A DNA stretch of 9,880 nucleotides from Planctomycetaceae bacterium (GTDB lineage Bacteria > Planctomycetota > Planctomycetia > Planctomycetales > Planctomycetaceae), in NCBI GenBank assembly GCA_027000105.1, contig JALTOP010000502.1, forward strand, positions 1-9,880. Reading direction: 5' to 3'. Made by a program: the position numbers and the translations under genes. The notes under the pieces are model-generated. The model searched no databases, had not been told where the DNA came from, and was given only the letters and a program-made list of their open reading frames with translations. Shown here piece by piece: positions 1 through 7,613 of this stretch (positions are counted from its first letter, which is position 1; each line of letters starts with the position of its first letter).

Positions 1-207
1 CTATAATTACGCAATCAGAGACACCGGGGCCTTAATCGTCGCGTTGGCCCGGCGATTTTTGCCGTGATCCAAACCGGCCTCAACGTGCAAACGTATGTCG
101 CTTGCGAGGGTGATTTCCGTGCACTAGTACTGATGGCGATGTCAGGCATGCACAGAATGTTCTTGTGACTTTTGCCGCGTCTCCGGTCATTTTCCAAAAT
201 TCACCAT

Positions 208-235
208 TTGATCCATTAACGTTATCTGTTACAAT
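208..235 (+). promoter_or_regulatory. Candidate sigma70-type promoter of the giant surface-protein gene
   Basis: TTGATC at 208-213 and TACAAT at 230-235 are separated by 16 bases, close to the housekeeping -35/-10 pattern. Transcription from here would give a 5' untranslated leader of roughly 150 bases. It is the best match by eye in the region, but planctomycete promoters are poorly defined and chance matches are common. Confidence 0.3.
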
Positions 236-383
236 TCCGCCGTCGGTAGTGATGCGACTTGATGGCGTGGGTATGCATTTGCCGATATTCTTTCATGTAA
301 CGTTGTTGGGCAGAGCAACATACTTCTTACAAAGCCGATGAATTTCATTAGCCAGATTTGGCTGTGTAGTTTCAACGATTGAT

Positions 384-387
384 GAGG
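384..387 (+). promoter_or_regulatory. Ribosome binding site fixing the start at 395
   Basis: GAGG lies 7 bases before the ATG at 395, a normal Shine-Dalgarno distance. It supports this ATG as the start. That matters because the N-terminus is basic and is not a textbook signal peptide. Confidence 0.6.
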
Positions 388-394
388 TCAGGAA

Positions 395-3300
395 ATGTTT
401 CATTTGCCCGCAATTTTCGCTAGTCGTGTACGCTCTTCCAGAAGGAGAACGCTTCCGCAGCAATCACGCGAGTGCTGTTTTGAGGTAAACGCGGAACTTC
501 TGGAATCCCGCACGCTTCTTTCGGCGATTGTCTGGTCTGATGGCCCCGATTTGCCTCAACCGCGAACCGATGCTGTCGCTGTCGTCGCTCCGAATGATAC
601 CGTTTACCTGCTCGGGGGGGCTTCAACGCTTGCTACATCAACTCCCACGCTTTCTGCTTCCGGAACGGCTTGGTCAACAGGGCAGAATATCGACACTCCA
701 CGCAGTGATCTGGGGGCGGTACGTGTTGGCAATTCAATTTATCTGTTTGGCGGAACGGGCAATACCGAGGGGATCAACGAAGTCCTTCAATACGATTATA
801 GACTGGGGGATAGCCAGGATTTGGCCAAGATGAGCAAGATCCGATACGATTTTGGCTATGCAAGCGATTCCCAAGGGCGCGTTTATGCCATCGGTGGTAT
901 TGGTGTTCGTGCTGATGGCGAAATTTGGTCAGATGCGGAACGATTTGATCCATCGACCGGAACTTGGTCGGCGATTGCCCCGCTTCCGGTGCCACTACAT
1001 GGGATTTCGGCCGTTGGTGATGGGCAAGGCCATCTGTTCGTGTTCGGTGGATCGACAACGATTGGGGATGCTGGCATTCAGGGCAAGAGTTACCGCTACG
1101 ACATTGCAACAGACACCTGGAGCGAGGTTGCCCCGATGTTGGTGGCTACCCGCGACAGCGCGGCAGTGATGAATGAAAATGGTGAGATTCTCGTCCTGGG
1201 AGGGATGACATCCACCGGAGCGACTGCGGCTGTTCAGGTCTACAACCCCGCGACTAATTCCTGGTCGGAGCAGACAGCCCTTCCGGAAGCTGTCTATTCA
1301 CACGCTGCAGTGATCGATTCACTGGGAAGGGTAGTTGTTGCCGGTGGTTTTGATTCGGCAGGTGTGGCCACCGCTGCAGTTCGCAGATCTCAACGGCTTA
1401 ATGTAGCTGAAACGGCCCCCGTTATCACCAGCACGGCCGTGACTGAAGCCTCTCTGGATAAAGTTTATACTTACGATGTCAATTCAACAGGCAATCCGGC
1501 TCCTACCTATTCTCTTGTTTCCGCTCCGAATGGAATGACTATAGATTCCACACAGGGGCTGATTTCCTGGCAGCCGGTAGCGAGCCAACTCGGCGTTCAA
1601 TCTGTGACTGTTCGCGCAACCAACAGTGTGGGGTTTGTTGATCAGACATTCGACATTGCTGTTGTTGCCGATACGATTCCTCCCACGACACCAACGAATG
1701 TCACTGTTTCTGCTGCAACAGAAACGTCTATTGCACTCACATGGACACCTTCCACGGATGCTGTTGGTGTCGATCATTACGAGGTTTACAGTGTAAAACG
1801 CGTCGGTTCGAGATTTCATAAGCGTTACGTTTACACTCTGGAAGCGACTTCACCTACGCCGAATGCGACTGTCACCGGGTTATCGCCGTTATCGAGTACG
1901 CGATTGACCGTTCAGGCTGTTGATGCTGCCGGGAACAAGTCAGGACGTTCGACATTTATCACTGCGACAACACTTGCTGCCCCCGATCTGAGTTTCAAGG
2001 TGGGGACACAAACAACGGGCACGGTGCAAAGTCCTGCGAAAAAACCTTTGACGATCAAACTGTCAAGTCGGGCCAACCCTTCAGCGACTTTCTCGATCGT
2101 TTCCGGCCCGAGTTCAATGACGATCGACGCCAGCACCGGAATGGTTCACTGGACTCCAACCGTCGCCGAGATCGGTCTGCAGGAAGCAACATTCCGGGCG
2201 ACAAATTCCGTCGGTAGTGCTGAGTTGACGATTTCTTTCGATATCATACCGGATGTTCCTCAGCTTTCTGTCGAATATAATCCAGTGACTGGCGGTCAAC
2301 GTTACGCATTGGCTGGCACACTGTTTACCGCACAAATTCATGATGCCAGTAACACTCCCGGGACGTACAGTCTCGTCAGCGCCCCAGCGGGTATGACGAT
2401 CGATTCTGCAACAGGTTTTATCTCCTGGACTCCGGTCGGTACGCAGGGTGGTTTGCAAACAGTGACGGTTCGTGATGTCAATGACGCTGGAGCGACGGAT
2501 CTCACATTCGATGTCAATACCTTGTTTACAGGCGCTCCCGGAAATGTTCTGGTAACAGGAACAACTCTTTTGGAGCCGACCGCGAGTTGGAACGCTCCTC
2601 AAGGCGAGGGCGCCAATTTGGTGGCCCAATACCGAATTGATGGAGTGGCCACCTGGAGAGCTGGCCGGTTCAAGCGATCCCATCGTGTCAGTTATACTGT
2701 CCCTGCTTCACAAACGAACGTACTCATGACCGGTTTGCTGACCGGGAAAAGTTATAAATTGTCTATCGTCGCGTTAGATGCAGCAGGAAATGAGGGCTTG
2801 GCAAATACGGGAACGACATTTGTTTCAACCCCTTCTTTGCCACAGGTGAGGTGGACAGTCAATGGATTGAGCAGTGGCACCGGTGTGATTGTGGCAGGCA
2901 AGCAGGCCGAGATTGTCCTGTCTGATCAACGTCCCGATCCGAGTGTTCTCTCGCTTGTCAGCGGACCTGCAGGGCTGACATTCGATCCGACCACCAGAAC
3001 TGCAACATGGACTCCCGGGGCAGGGGATGTGACTACCGGCTTTAACACAACCAATGTCACCTTTCGCGCTACCAATAATGTCGGATCAGTCGATGTTGTC
3101 GTGCCGCTCCGTGTCCTGTTTTCCGGGGCAGTTCAAAATGCAACGACGACCCGGTATGGCAATCAGGCGACAGCTTCCTGGACAGCCCCCACCGATAACG
3201 TGGCCCCTGTTTCCGGTTATCGCATCACACGTTACTGGACATGGGCTGGACGAAATCGTTCCGCGACATGGACAGTCGGGGCGGATGTGACGAGCATCAC

Positions 3301-5140
3301 CTTCGGTTTGTCACCGACCGGGGCAGTCGTCCATAAGGGAATTTCAATTACTCCGTTGGATGCCAACGGGAACGAGGGCGTTTCAACCGGGCTTATCCGT
3401 TATGGAGAGCGCCAGAACAACCTTCCCCCGATTGCGGTTGATGATTCATATCAGGCAACCGAGGATACAAAACTTGTCGTTAACGTGGCCGATGGAGTAC
3501 GGGCCAACGATATCGATACCGATAACACTCCTCTCATCAATCCGCTAGTGGTCTACCTCGTTTCGGGGCCCGGGCATGGGACACTTTCCCTGAACACAAA
3601 CGGTTCGTTCAACTACACTCCCGATAAAAATTTCAACGGTGTCGATTCATTTACCTATTGGGTCAACGATGGCAAATTCAACAGTAATGTTGCTACAGCA
3701 ACAATCAATGTCGCGGCCGTAAACGATGCTCCGAGCGCCCTCGATGATTACTATCAGGTGAGCGGGGGAAATCCCCTTGTTGTCGATGCCGCTCATGGCC
3801 TGCTTGCAAATGATAGCGATGTTGATGGTGATCCGCTTTCAGTTGCTGTCGTGAGCAACCCCGCAAATGGGCAACTGACTCTGAATGCTGACGGAAGTTT
3901 CACCTACACTGCCAACGCCGGCTTTACCGGGACGGATCGATTTACTTACGTTGCTTCCGATGCATCGCTGAATAGCCGCACTGCGACGGTCTCTATTTCC
4001 GTTGGACAGGTTCCACCCCCCTCGACCGGCACCAAATTTTACTCCGTGGATTACGCGAGCCACGGAACATTCGAGTACACTGCAAACGGGACGCTTGTTG
4101 AGAATTACGCCCTGGCCAATGCAAACAGAAAGCCTCTGGGCGTCACCTCAAATGCCAGCGGTTCTCTGGTTTGGACAATTGACAAAAGCAGAAGGGTTTT
4201 TGTCTACGACAACGCAGGAAACCAGCTTGGTTCGTGGATAGCCAAAGGGTTGAGGAAACCGGAAGGTATCGCAACCGACGGGATTGATGTTTGGATTGTC
4301 GATCGGGTTCGCGATCGGGTTTATCGTTATGCGGGAGCTGCGAATCGCCGGGCCGGATCGATTGGCGCTACAGACAGCTTTGCACTCCATCGTGCCAACA
4401 GAAACCCCAAGGGAATCACCACCGATGGCACAACCATTTGGGTTGTCAATAGTGCAAGAAAGGCAGACGTCGTTTTCAAATACAACCGGACAGGCCGACT
4501 GATTGGCCATTGGAGACTCGACCCGGCAAATGCCAATCCTACCGGGATTACGATTGATCCGAGCAACGTTCAACATGTCTGGGTTTCTGACAACCGCTCC
4601 GATAGCGTTTTCCAGTATAACAATGGTGCCAATCGCAAGAATGGTACACCGACAGCAGATTCTGTTTTCACCTTGAATTCAGCCAACTTGAACGTGCAGG
4701 GTATTGCCGATCCACTGGCAGGCCAGACAGCTCTGCAACCAATAAACGACACAGAAGCGGCTTCAATAACAGAAGACAATTCAGACGACGCACTGCCAGC
4801 CTCGCTGTTAACGAGCGTCGAACTGTCAAACCCACTCGCCTGGTCCGTTTCGACCAGTCGAGTTCAAGAGGGGCTTTTCGAACACCTACGCAACTCCCAT
4901 AATCTTTTTGCATCTGTTTCACAATGGGAAATTCCGTCCGATACAGACGGACTGGCATCGGTTCCGAATAGTCTATCGACCGGCAAAGCTGATTCATTGC
5001 TGAAATTCGTTGAGATTGCAGATCCCAAGAAGGTGGGGGTAGCGGTAGATGCCACTTCGAAAGAAAATGGGAATTTGACAGACAACCTGGAAACTCTTTT
5101 TGCTGATGCTTCTCTGCTTGCCCGGATTTGGGGGCTATGA
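395..5140 (+). CDS. Giant LEPR-XLL surface protein: Kelch propeller, Ig/FN3 stalk, cadherin-like repeats, NHL-like propeller
   Basis: The product has 1,581 residues and is probably exported or surface-bound. Residues 1-34 are basic (SRVRSSRRR), followed by LESRTLLSA at 36-44, a variant of the planctomycete LEPR-XLL motif. Residues 46-335 hold six Kelch-type blades ending in GG (YLLGG, YLFGG, YAIGG, FVFGG, LVLGG, VVAGG). A stalk follows: He_PIG-like Ig domains near 341-425, 529-618, 621-708 and 816-907, and FN3 domains near 429-526, 713-812 and 912-1003 (AVDAAGN, ALDAAGN and PLDANGN signatures). Two cadherin-like/VCBS-type repeats span about 1010-1106 and 1110-1204, with DSDVDGDPL as a likely calcium site. 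Residues 1213-1438 form a second, NHL-like propeller with recurring PxGI...VW motifs. The last 140 residues match nothing I recognise. The domains are seen in the sequence; adhesion or ligand binding at the cell surface is inference. The gene appears monocistronic and is intact, with no frameshift seen. Confidence 0.93.
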   Translation: MFHLPAIFASRVRSSRRRTLPQQSRECCFEVNAELLESRTLLSAIVWSDGPDLPQPRTDAVAVVAPNDTVYLLGGASTLATSTPTLSASGTAWSTGQNIDTPRSDLGAVRVGNSIYLFGGTGNTEGINEVLQYDYRLGDSQDLAKMSKIRYDFGYASDSQGRVYAIGGIGVRADGEIWSDAERFDPSTGTWSAIAPLPVPLHGISAVGDGQGHLFVFGGSTTIGDAGIQGKSYRYDIATDTWSEVAPMLVATRDSAAVMNENGEILVLGGMTSTGATAAVQVYNPATNSWSEQTALPEAVYSHAAVIDSLGRVVVAGGFDSAGVATAAVRRSQRLNVAETAPVITSTAVTEASLDKVYTYDVNSTGNPAPTYSLVSAPNGMTIDSTQGLISWQPVASQLGVQSVTVRATNSVGFVDQTFDIAVVADTIPPTTPTNVTVSAATETSIALTWTPSTDAVGVDHYEVYSVKRVGSRFHKRYVYTLEATSPTPNATVTGLSPLSSTRLTVQAVDAAGNKSGRSTFITATTLAAPDLSFKVGTQTTGTVQSPAKKPLTIKLSSRANPSATFSIVSGPSSMTIDASTGMVHWTPTVAEIGLQEATFRATNSVGSAELTISFDIIPDVPQLSVEYNPVTGGQRYALAGTLFTAQIHDASNTPGTYSLVSAPAGMTIDSATGFISWTPVGTQGGLQTVTVRDVNDAGATDLTFDVNTLFTGAPGNVLVTGTTLLEPTASWNAPQGEGANLVAQYRIDGVATWRAGRFKRSHRVSYTVPASQTNVLMTGLLTGKSYKLSIVALDAAGNEGLANTGTTFVSTPSLPQVRWTVNGLSSGTGVIVAGKQAEIVLSDQRPDPSVLSLVSGPAGLTFDPTTRTATWTPGAGDVTTGFNTTNVTFRATNNVGSVDVVVPLRVLFSGAVQNATTTRYGNQATASWTAPTDNVAPVSGYRITRYWTWAGRNRSATWTVGADVTSITFGLSPTGAVVHKGISITPLDANGNEGVSTGLIRYGERQNNLPPIAVDDSYQATEDTKLVVNVADGVRANDIDTDNTPLINPLVVYLVSGPGHGTLSLNTNGSFNYTPDKNFNGVDSFTYWVNDGKFNSNVATATINVAAVNDAPSALDDYYQVSGGNPLVVDAAHGLLANDSDVDGDPLSVAVVSNPANGQLTLNADGSFTYTANAGFTGTDRFTYVASDASLNSRTATVSISVGQVPPPSTGTKFYSVDYASHGTFEYTANGTLVENYALANANRKPLGVTSNASGSLVWTIDKSRRVFVYDNAGNQLGSWIAKGLRKPEGIATDGIDVWIVDRVRDRVYRYAGAANRRAGSIGATDSFALHRANRNPKGITTDGTTIWVVNSARKADVVFKYNRTGRLIGHWRLDPANANPTGITIDPSNVQHVWVSDNRSDSVFQYNNGANRKNGTPTADSVFTLNSANLNVQGIADPLAGQTALQPINDTEAASITEDNSDDALPASLLTSVELSNPLAWSVSTSRVQEGLFEHLRNSHNLFASVSQWEIPSDTDGLASVPNSLSTGKADSLLKFVEIADPKKVGVAVDATSKENGNLTDNLETLFADASLLARIWGL
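4031..4708 (+). repeat. Five NHL-like repeat units inside the giant gene
   Basis: Five units each carry a [K/N]PxGI-type turn: NRKPLGV, LRKPEGI, NRNPKGI, NANPTGI and NLNVQGI. The first four are followed by a VW/IW strand and a phrase like VYRYAG, VFKYNR or VFQYNN. Unit length is about 45-50 residues. The pattern matches NHL/SMP-30-like beta-propeller blades. Divergence between units shows old duplication rather than a recent DNA-level tandem repeat. Confidence 0.7.
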
Positions 5141-5246
5141 TCGCTCATGGTCAGCCCCGGTTGCTTGCTTAATCAGTCGTGAGGCAACCTGACTGCGCAG
5201 CAAATCAATTTGCGGTGGAGCAAAACAGAAGTATCGCGAGTTTCCC
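5141..5246. other. Convergent intergenic gap with weak dyads, no clear terminator
   Basis: The giant gene (plus) and the molybdoenzyme gene (minus) end facing each other across 106 bases. GGTTGC (5159-5164) can pair with GCAACC (5184-5189) over a 19-base loop, and GCAAATCAATTTGC (5200-5213) is a short dyad. Neither has a T tract, so a Rho-independent terminator cannot be supported. Confidence 0.4.
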
Positions 5247-5927
5247 TTACGAAGAATAGCCGGGCGGCGGGGAATCGGGAGTGTTGAAACGTTCTTCTTT
5301 CCACGGGTCACCGTGGTTGTGGTAGCCTTGGCGTTCCCAGTAGCCGGGCTGGTCTTCTGCGACAAACTGGATTGAATTGAGCCACTTGGCACTTTTCCAC
5401 GCATAAAGCAGCGGCACAACCAAACGCACCGGCCCGCCGTGATCGGCATCAAGAAGTTCTCCGTCGTGTGTATCACACAGCAGCGCATCTTCCGAAAGAA
5501 AATTTTCGAGCGGAAGATTTGTTGTCCATCCGTTATCATAGGCACCGGGAAGAACAAACCGGGCTTCCGGTTGCACACCGACCATTTCTGCAATCAGCTT
5601 AGTGGAAACTCCTTCCCACAGATTAGCCAGTCGCGACCATTTGGTAACACAGTGAAAATCGGAAAAAACTTTCACCCGAGGCAATTGTCTGAACTCCTCC
5701 CAGTTGAGTGTGATCGGATTATCGACCAGGCCTCCAATTGATAGCGACCACTCCTGTTGCGAGATATTCATTACCGGCCCCGCCTGCAACACCGGCCATT
5801 TGCGTGTGCGGGATTGCCCCGGCGGTATCCGGTTTTCCCGCAATGTGTCTGCACTGATAATGATGTCTTCGGGCAAGTCCTGCGAAGTAGCCGGTTCACC
5901 TGTTTGATATTTCGGATCTGTTGACAT
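5247..5927 (-). CDS. Sulfite-oxidase-like molybdopterin oxidoreductase, cytosolic type
   Basis: This 226-residue protein is a single-domain member of the oxidoreductase molybdopterin-binding family (sulfite oxidase/YedY fold, PF00174). The signature FHCVTKWSRLANLWEGV spans about 91-107; Cys93 is the expected molybdenum ligand. Further family features are GGPVRLVVPLLYAWKSAKW (164-182) and GYWERQGYHNHGDPW (195-209). It lacks the heme and C-terminal dimerisation domains of true sulfite oxidases and has no twin-arginine signal, so it should act in the cytoplasm; the substrate is unknown. I chose the ATG at 5927 over the in-frame ATG at 5978 because AGGGAG lies 6 bases before it, while the upstream ATG falls inside an inverted repeat and would add 17 non-conserved-looking residues. 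It is the last gene of the minus-strand block, 112 bp after the HIRAN gene. Confidence 0.88.
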   Translation of the reverse strand: MSTDPKYQTGEPATSQDLPEDIIISADTLRENRIPPGQSRTRKWPVLQAGPVMNISQQEWSLSIGGLVDNPITLNWEEFRQLPRVKVFSDFHCVTKWSRLANLWEGVSTKLIAEMVGVQPEARFVLPGAYDNGWTTNLPLENFLSEDALLCDTHDGELLDADHGGPVRLVVPLLYAWKSAKWLNSIQFVAEDQPGYWERQGYHNHGDPWKEERFNTPDSPPPGYSS

Positions 5928-5940
5928 CAGCGCTCCCTGT
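5928..5940 (-). promoter_or_regulatory. Ribosome binding site deciding the molybdoenzyme start
   Basis: On the minus strand AGGGAG sits 6 bases before the ATG at 5927-5925. No comparable site precedes the in-frame ATG at 5978-5976. This favours the 226-residue product over the 243-residue one. Confidence 0.65.
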
Positions 5941-5950
5941 AATATGGGGG

Positions 5951-5982
5951 TGAGATGGCAACCTACAGATTTTGCCATCTCA
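5951..5982 (-). promoter_or_regulatory. Perfect 11-bp inverted repeat in the molybdoenzyme leader
   Basis: TGAGATGGCAA at 5951-5961 is the exact reverse complement of TTGCCATCTCA at 5972-5982, with a 10-base loop. It lies 24 bases before the chosen start of the molybdoenzyme gene and 57 bases after the HIRAN gene. No T tract follows on the minus strand, so it is not a typical Rho-independent terminator. It could be an operator, a leader hairpin or a processing site between cistrons. The dyad is seen directly; any role is inference. Confidence 0.55.
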
Positions 5983-6039
5983 ATTCACGTATTTTTGTGA
6001 CGAGCATCAATATGGGGCAAACAGACATTTCAATATGCC

Positions 6040-6438
6040 TCACGATGCTTCGGTAGAACTTTTTGCTGCTTCTTTATTCCTGGTGACAAATACGCCGACG
6101 CGAACTTGATGTTCGGGATGCTCTGCCGGGGAGACTTGTTGGACGACACCAATGAAGATATCGTGTCCCGCTTTCAGGATTGTTGAAATTTCACGATTTT
6201 CCCCACGCGGAACGTAACCAATTTTATTCCCGTTATATCGTAATTCCACGGCGTATTCATCGTGGATGTTGTTGGTCTCGGGAACAAGCTCGATGCGGGA
6301 ACCGATTTTCAGCTCGCTAAACAGAAAAGAGCCTTGATAGTAGCTGAACCCGGCAACATGGAATGATGTAAGGAACAGGTAATCCATCTTCATACCTGCT
6401 GCAGATACCGCAATCATTTTATTATCAGGCGAGTTCAT
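6040..6438 (-). CDS. Stand-alone HIRAN-domain protein
   Basis: This 132-residue protein consists almost wholly of one HIRAN domain (about residues 24-117). Recognisable parts are FHVAGFSYYQG (26-36), the ELVPETNNIHDEYAVEL core (50-66) and KIGYVPRGENREIS (72-85), with the usual Asn-x-x-Asp before the AV strand. HIRAN domains occur in SWI2/SNF2 helicases such as HLTF, where the domain binds 3' ends of DNA, and as stand-alone bacterial proteins whose role is mostly unknown. There is no catalytic domain, signal peptide or membrane segment. A strong AAGGGAG lies 5 bases before the ATG. The gene starts 23 bp after the mqnC stop, so co-transcription with mqnC is likely. A DNA-binding role is inferred from the family only. 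Confidence 0.88.
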   Translation of the reverse strand: MNSPDNKMIAVSAAGMKMDYLFLTSFHVAGFSYYQGSFLFSELKIGSRIELVPETNNIHDEYAVELRYNGNKIGYVPRGENREISTILKAGHDIFIGVVQQVSPAEHPEHQVRVGVFVTRNKEAAKSSTEAS

Positions 6439-6461
6439 CTGGCTCCCTTTTTCGAAAATGG

Positions 6462-7613
6462 TTACAGAATTGGGAGTGACCTGTTCCCCCTGGAATCCTC
6501 ATCCGCCGCTGCTTCCGGGGCAGGGGGATATTGGTCAATGTATTCGTAATGCACGTTACGTTGACGGGGGATGTAGCCCGCTTCAGTGATGCAGCGTTTA
6601 ATCGAATTTAATGTCAGATGATGAACGGTCCCGGCTTGTGATACAACATTTTCTTCGAGCATCAAACTGCCCATATCGTTGGCGCCGAAATTGAGACCGA
6701 TCTGGCCGATTTTTTCGCCTTGTGTTACCCAGGACGACTGTATGTTTTTGAAGTTATCGAGATACAGCCGGCTGACCGCCTGCGTTTTGAGGTACTCGAA
6801 CGCACCAGCGGGCGGGATATCTTCCATCGCCGTATGTTCGGGTTGCATCGTCCAACTGATGAACGCGGTGAACCCCCCCGTTTCGTCTTGCAGTTGCCGC
6901 AGTCGTTCAAAATGCTCAATCCGTTCCGCCAGTGTTTCGATGTGCCCGAACATCATCGTCGCTGTCGAACGTCCGCCCAGTTGATGCCAGACGCGATGCA
7001 CGTTGAGCCAATCATCTGTCAACGATTTCCCTCGCGTAATTTCCTTGCGGACACGATCAACAAGAATCTCACCGCCACCGCCGGGGATGCTGCCCAGGCC
7101 CGCTTCCTTGAGTCGTTCAAGAACAGTTTGAAGAGGCAATTTGCTGATCTTTGTAAAGTGATGAATTTCGGGTGGGCTGAAGCCGTGAATGTTGACTTGC
7201 GGAAAATCGGTTTTGATCCCTCGTAACATTTCTTCATACCATTCCAGTGGGAGTTTGGGATGCAGCCCCCCTTGAATGAGAATTTGATCGCCTCCCATAT
7301 CGACTGTTTCCTGAATCTTCTGATGCAGTTGCTCGGGCGATAGAACGTAGACATCGGGATGGTTAGGCGGGCGATAGAATGCACAGAAATTGCAGACGGC
7401 AGTGCACGCATTCGTGTAATTGATGTTACGGTCGATGTTATAGGTGCGAAACGGTTCAGGGTGCAGTCGCTGACAAACCGCATGAGCCGCCTTTCCGATC
7501 GCGGTCAAATCATGTGATTCGAGCAAGCGCAACCCTTCTTCGGGGGTCAGTCGCTCACCAGCAACGGCTCGTTCGAGAATCGGACCAATATCGAATTTCG
7601 TCTGGCTAATCAT
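6462..7613 (-). CDS. mqnC: Cyclic dehypoxanthinyl futalosine synthase (radical SAM, menaquinone synthesis)
   Basis: MqnC cyclises dehypoxanthinyl futalosine to the spiro naphthalene precursor in the futalosine route to menaquinone, using a radical from S-adenosylmethionine; it is cytosolic. The 383 residues match the usual length. The 4Fe-4S cluster motif CxxxCxxC is Cys70, Cys74 and Cys77 within NYTNACTAVCNFCAFYR. Further MqnC-like blocks are QILIQGGLHPKLPLEWYEEM (110-129), SIPGGGGEILVDRVRKEI (175-192) and ATMMFGHIET (218-227). The NYTN...CAFYR context and GLHPKLPLEWYEEM favour MqnC over the related aminofutalosine synthase MqnE. The ATG at 7613 has only a weak purine-rich site (GAGAG) about 10 bases upstream. 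It is the first gene of the probable mqnC-HIRAN unit. None of mqnA, mqnB, mqnD or mqnE is in the window, so the pathway genes are dispersed. Confidence 0.93.
   Translation of the reverse strand: MISQTKFDIGPILERAVAGERLTPEEGLRLLESHDLTAIGKAAHAVCQRLHPEPFRTYNIDRNINYTNACTAVCNFCAFYRPPNHPDVYVLSPEQLHQKIQETVDMGGDQILIQGGLHPKLPLEWYEEMLRGIKTDFPQVNIHGFSPPEIHHFTKISKLPLQTVLERLKEAGLGSIPGGGGEILVDRVRKEITRGKSLTDDWLNVHRVWHQLGGRSTATMMFGHIETLAERIEHFERLRQLQDETGGFTAFISWTMQPEHTAMEDIPPAGAFEYLKTQAVSRLYLDNFKNIQSSWVTQGEKIGQIGLNFGANDMGSLMLEENVVSQAGTVHHLTLNSIKRCITEAGYIPRQRNVHYEYIDQYPPAPEAAADEDSRGNRSLPIL

Larger units (their letters stand above)
1..394. other. Leader region without a convincing gene
   Basis: This stretch precedes the giant gene. 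Short open frames exist on both strands: about 50 codons on plus ending at 168, and 60 codons on minus between 197 and 15. Neither has a recognisable domain, and the plus frame has no good start. The plus frame could in principle be a decayed remnant, but nothing supports that. The right half is more AT-rich and holds the candidate promoter and the ribosome binding site for the gene starting at 395. No RNA gene or clear terminator was seen. Confidence 0.5.

Noticed and set aside
15..197. 60-codon minus-strand open frame at the left edge
   Set aside because: Basic, low-complexity composition, no domain, no supporting neighbour; likely chance.
2114..2683. 189-codon minus-strand open frame inside the giant gene
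   Set aside because: Lies wholly antisense to well-recognised Ig/FN3 domains; Cys/Arg-rich composition with no domain; a shadow frame.
6720..7226. 168-codon plus-strand open frame
   Set aside because: Entirely antisense to mqnC, which has clear catalytic motifs; no domain of its own.
6462..7613. Reading this gene as mqnE (aminofutalosine synthase)
   Set aside because: The NYTN...CAFYR cluster context and the GLHPKLPLEWYEEM and SIPGGGGEIL blocks fit MqnC better.
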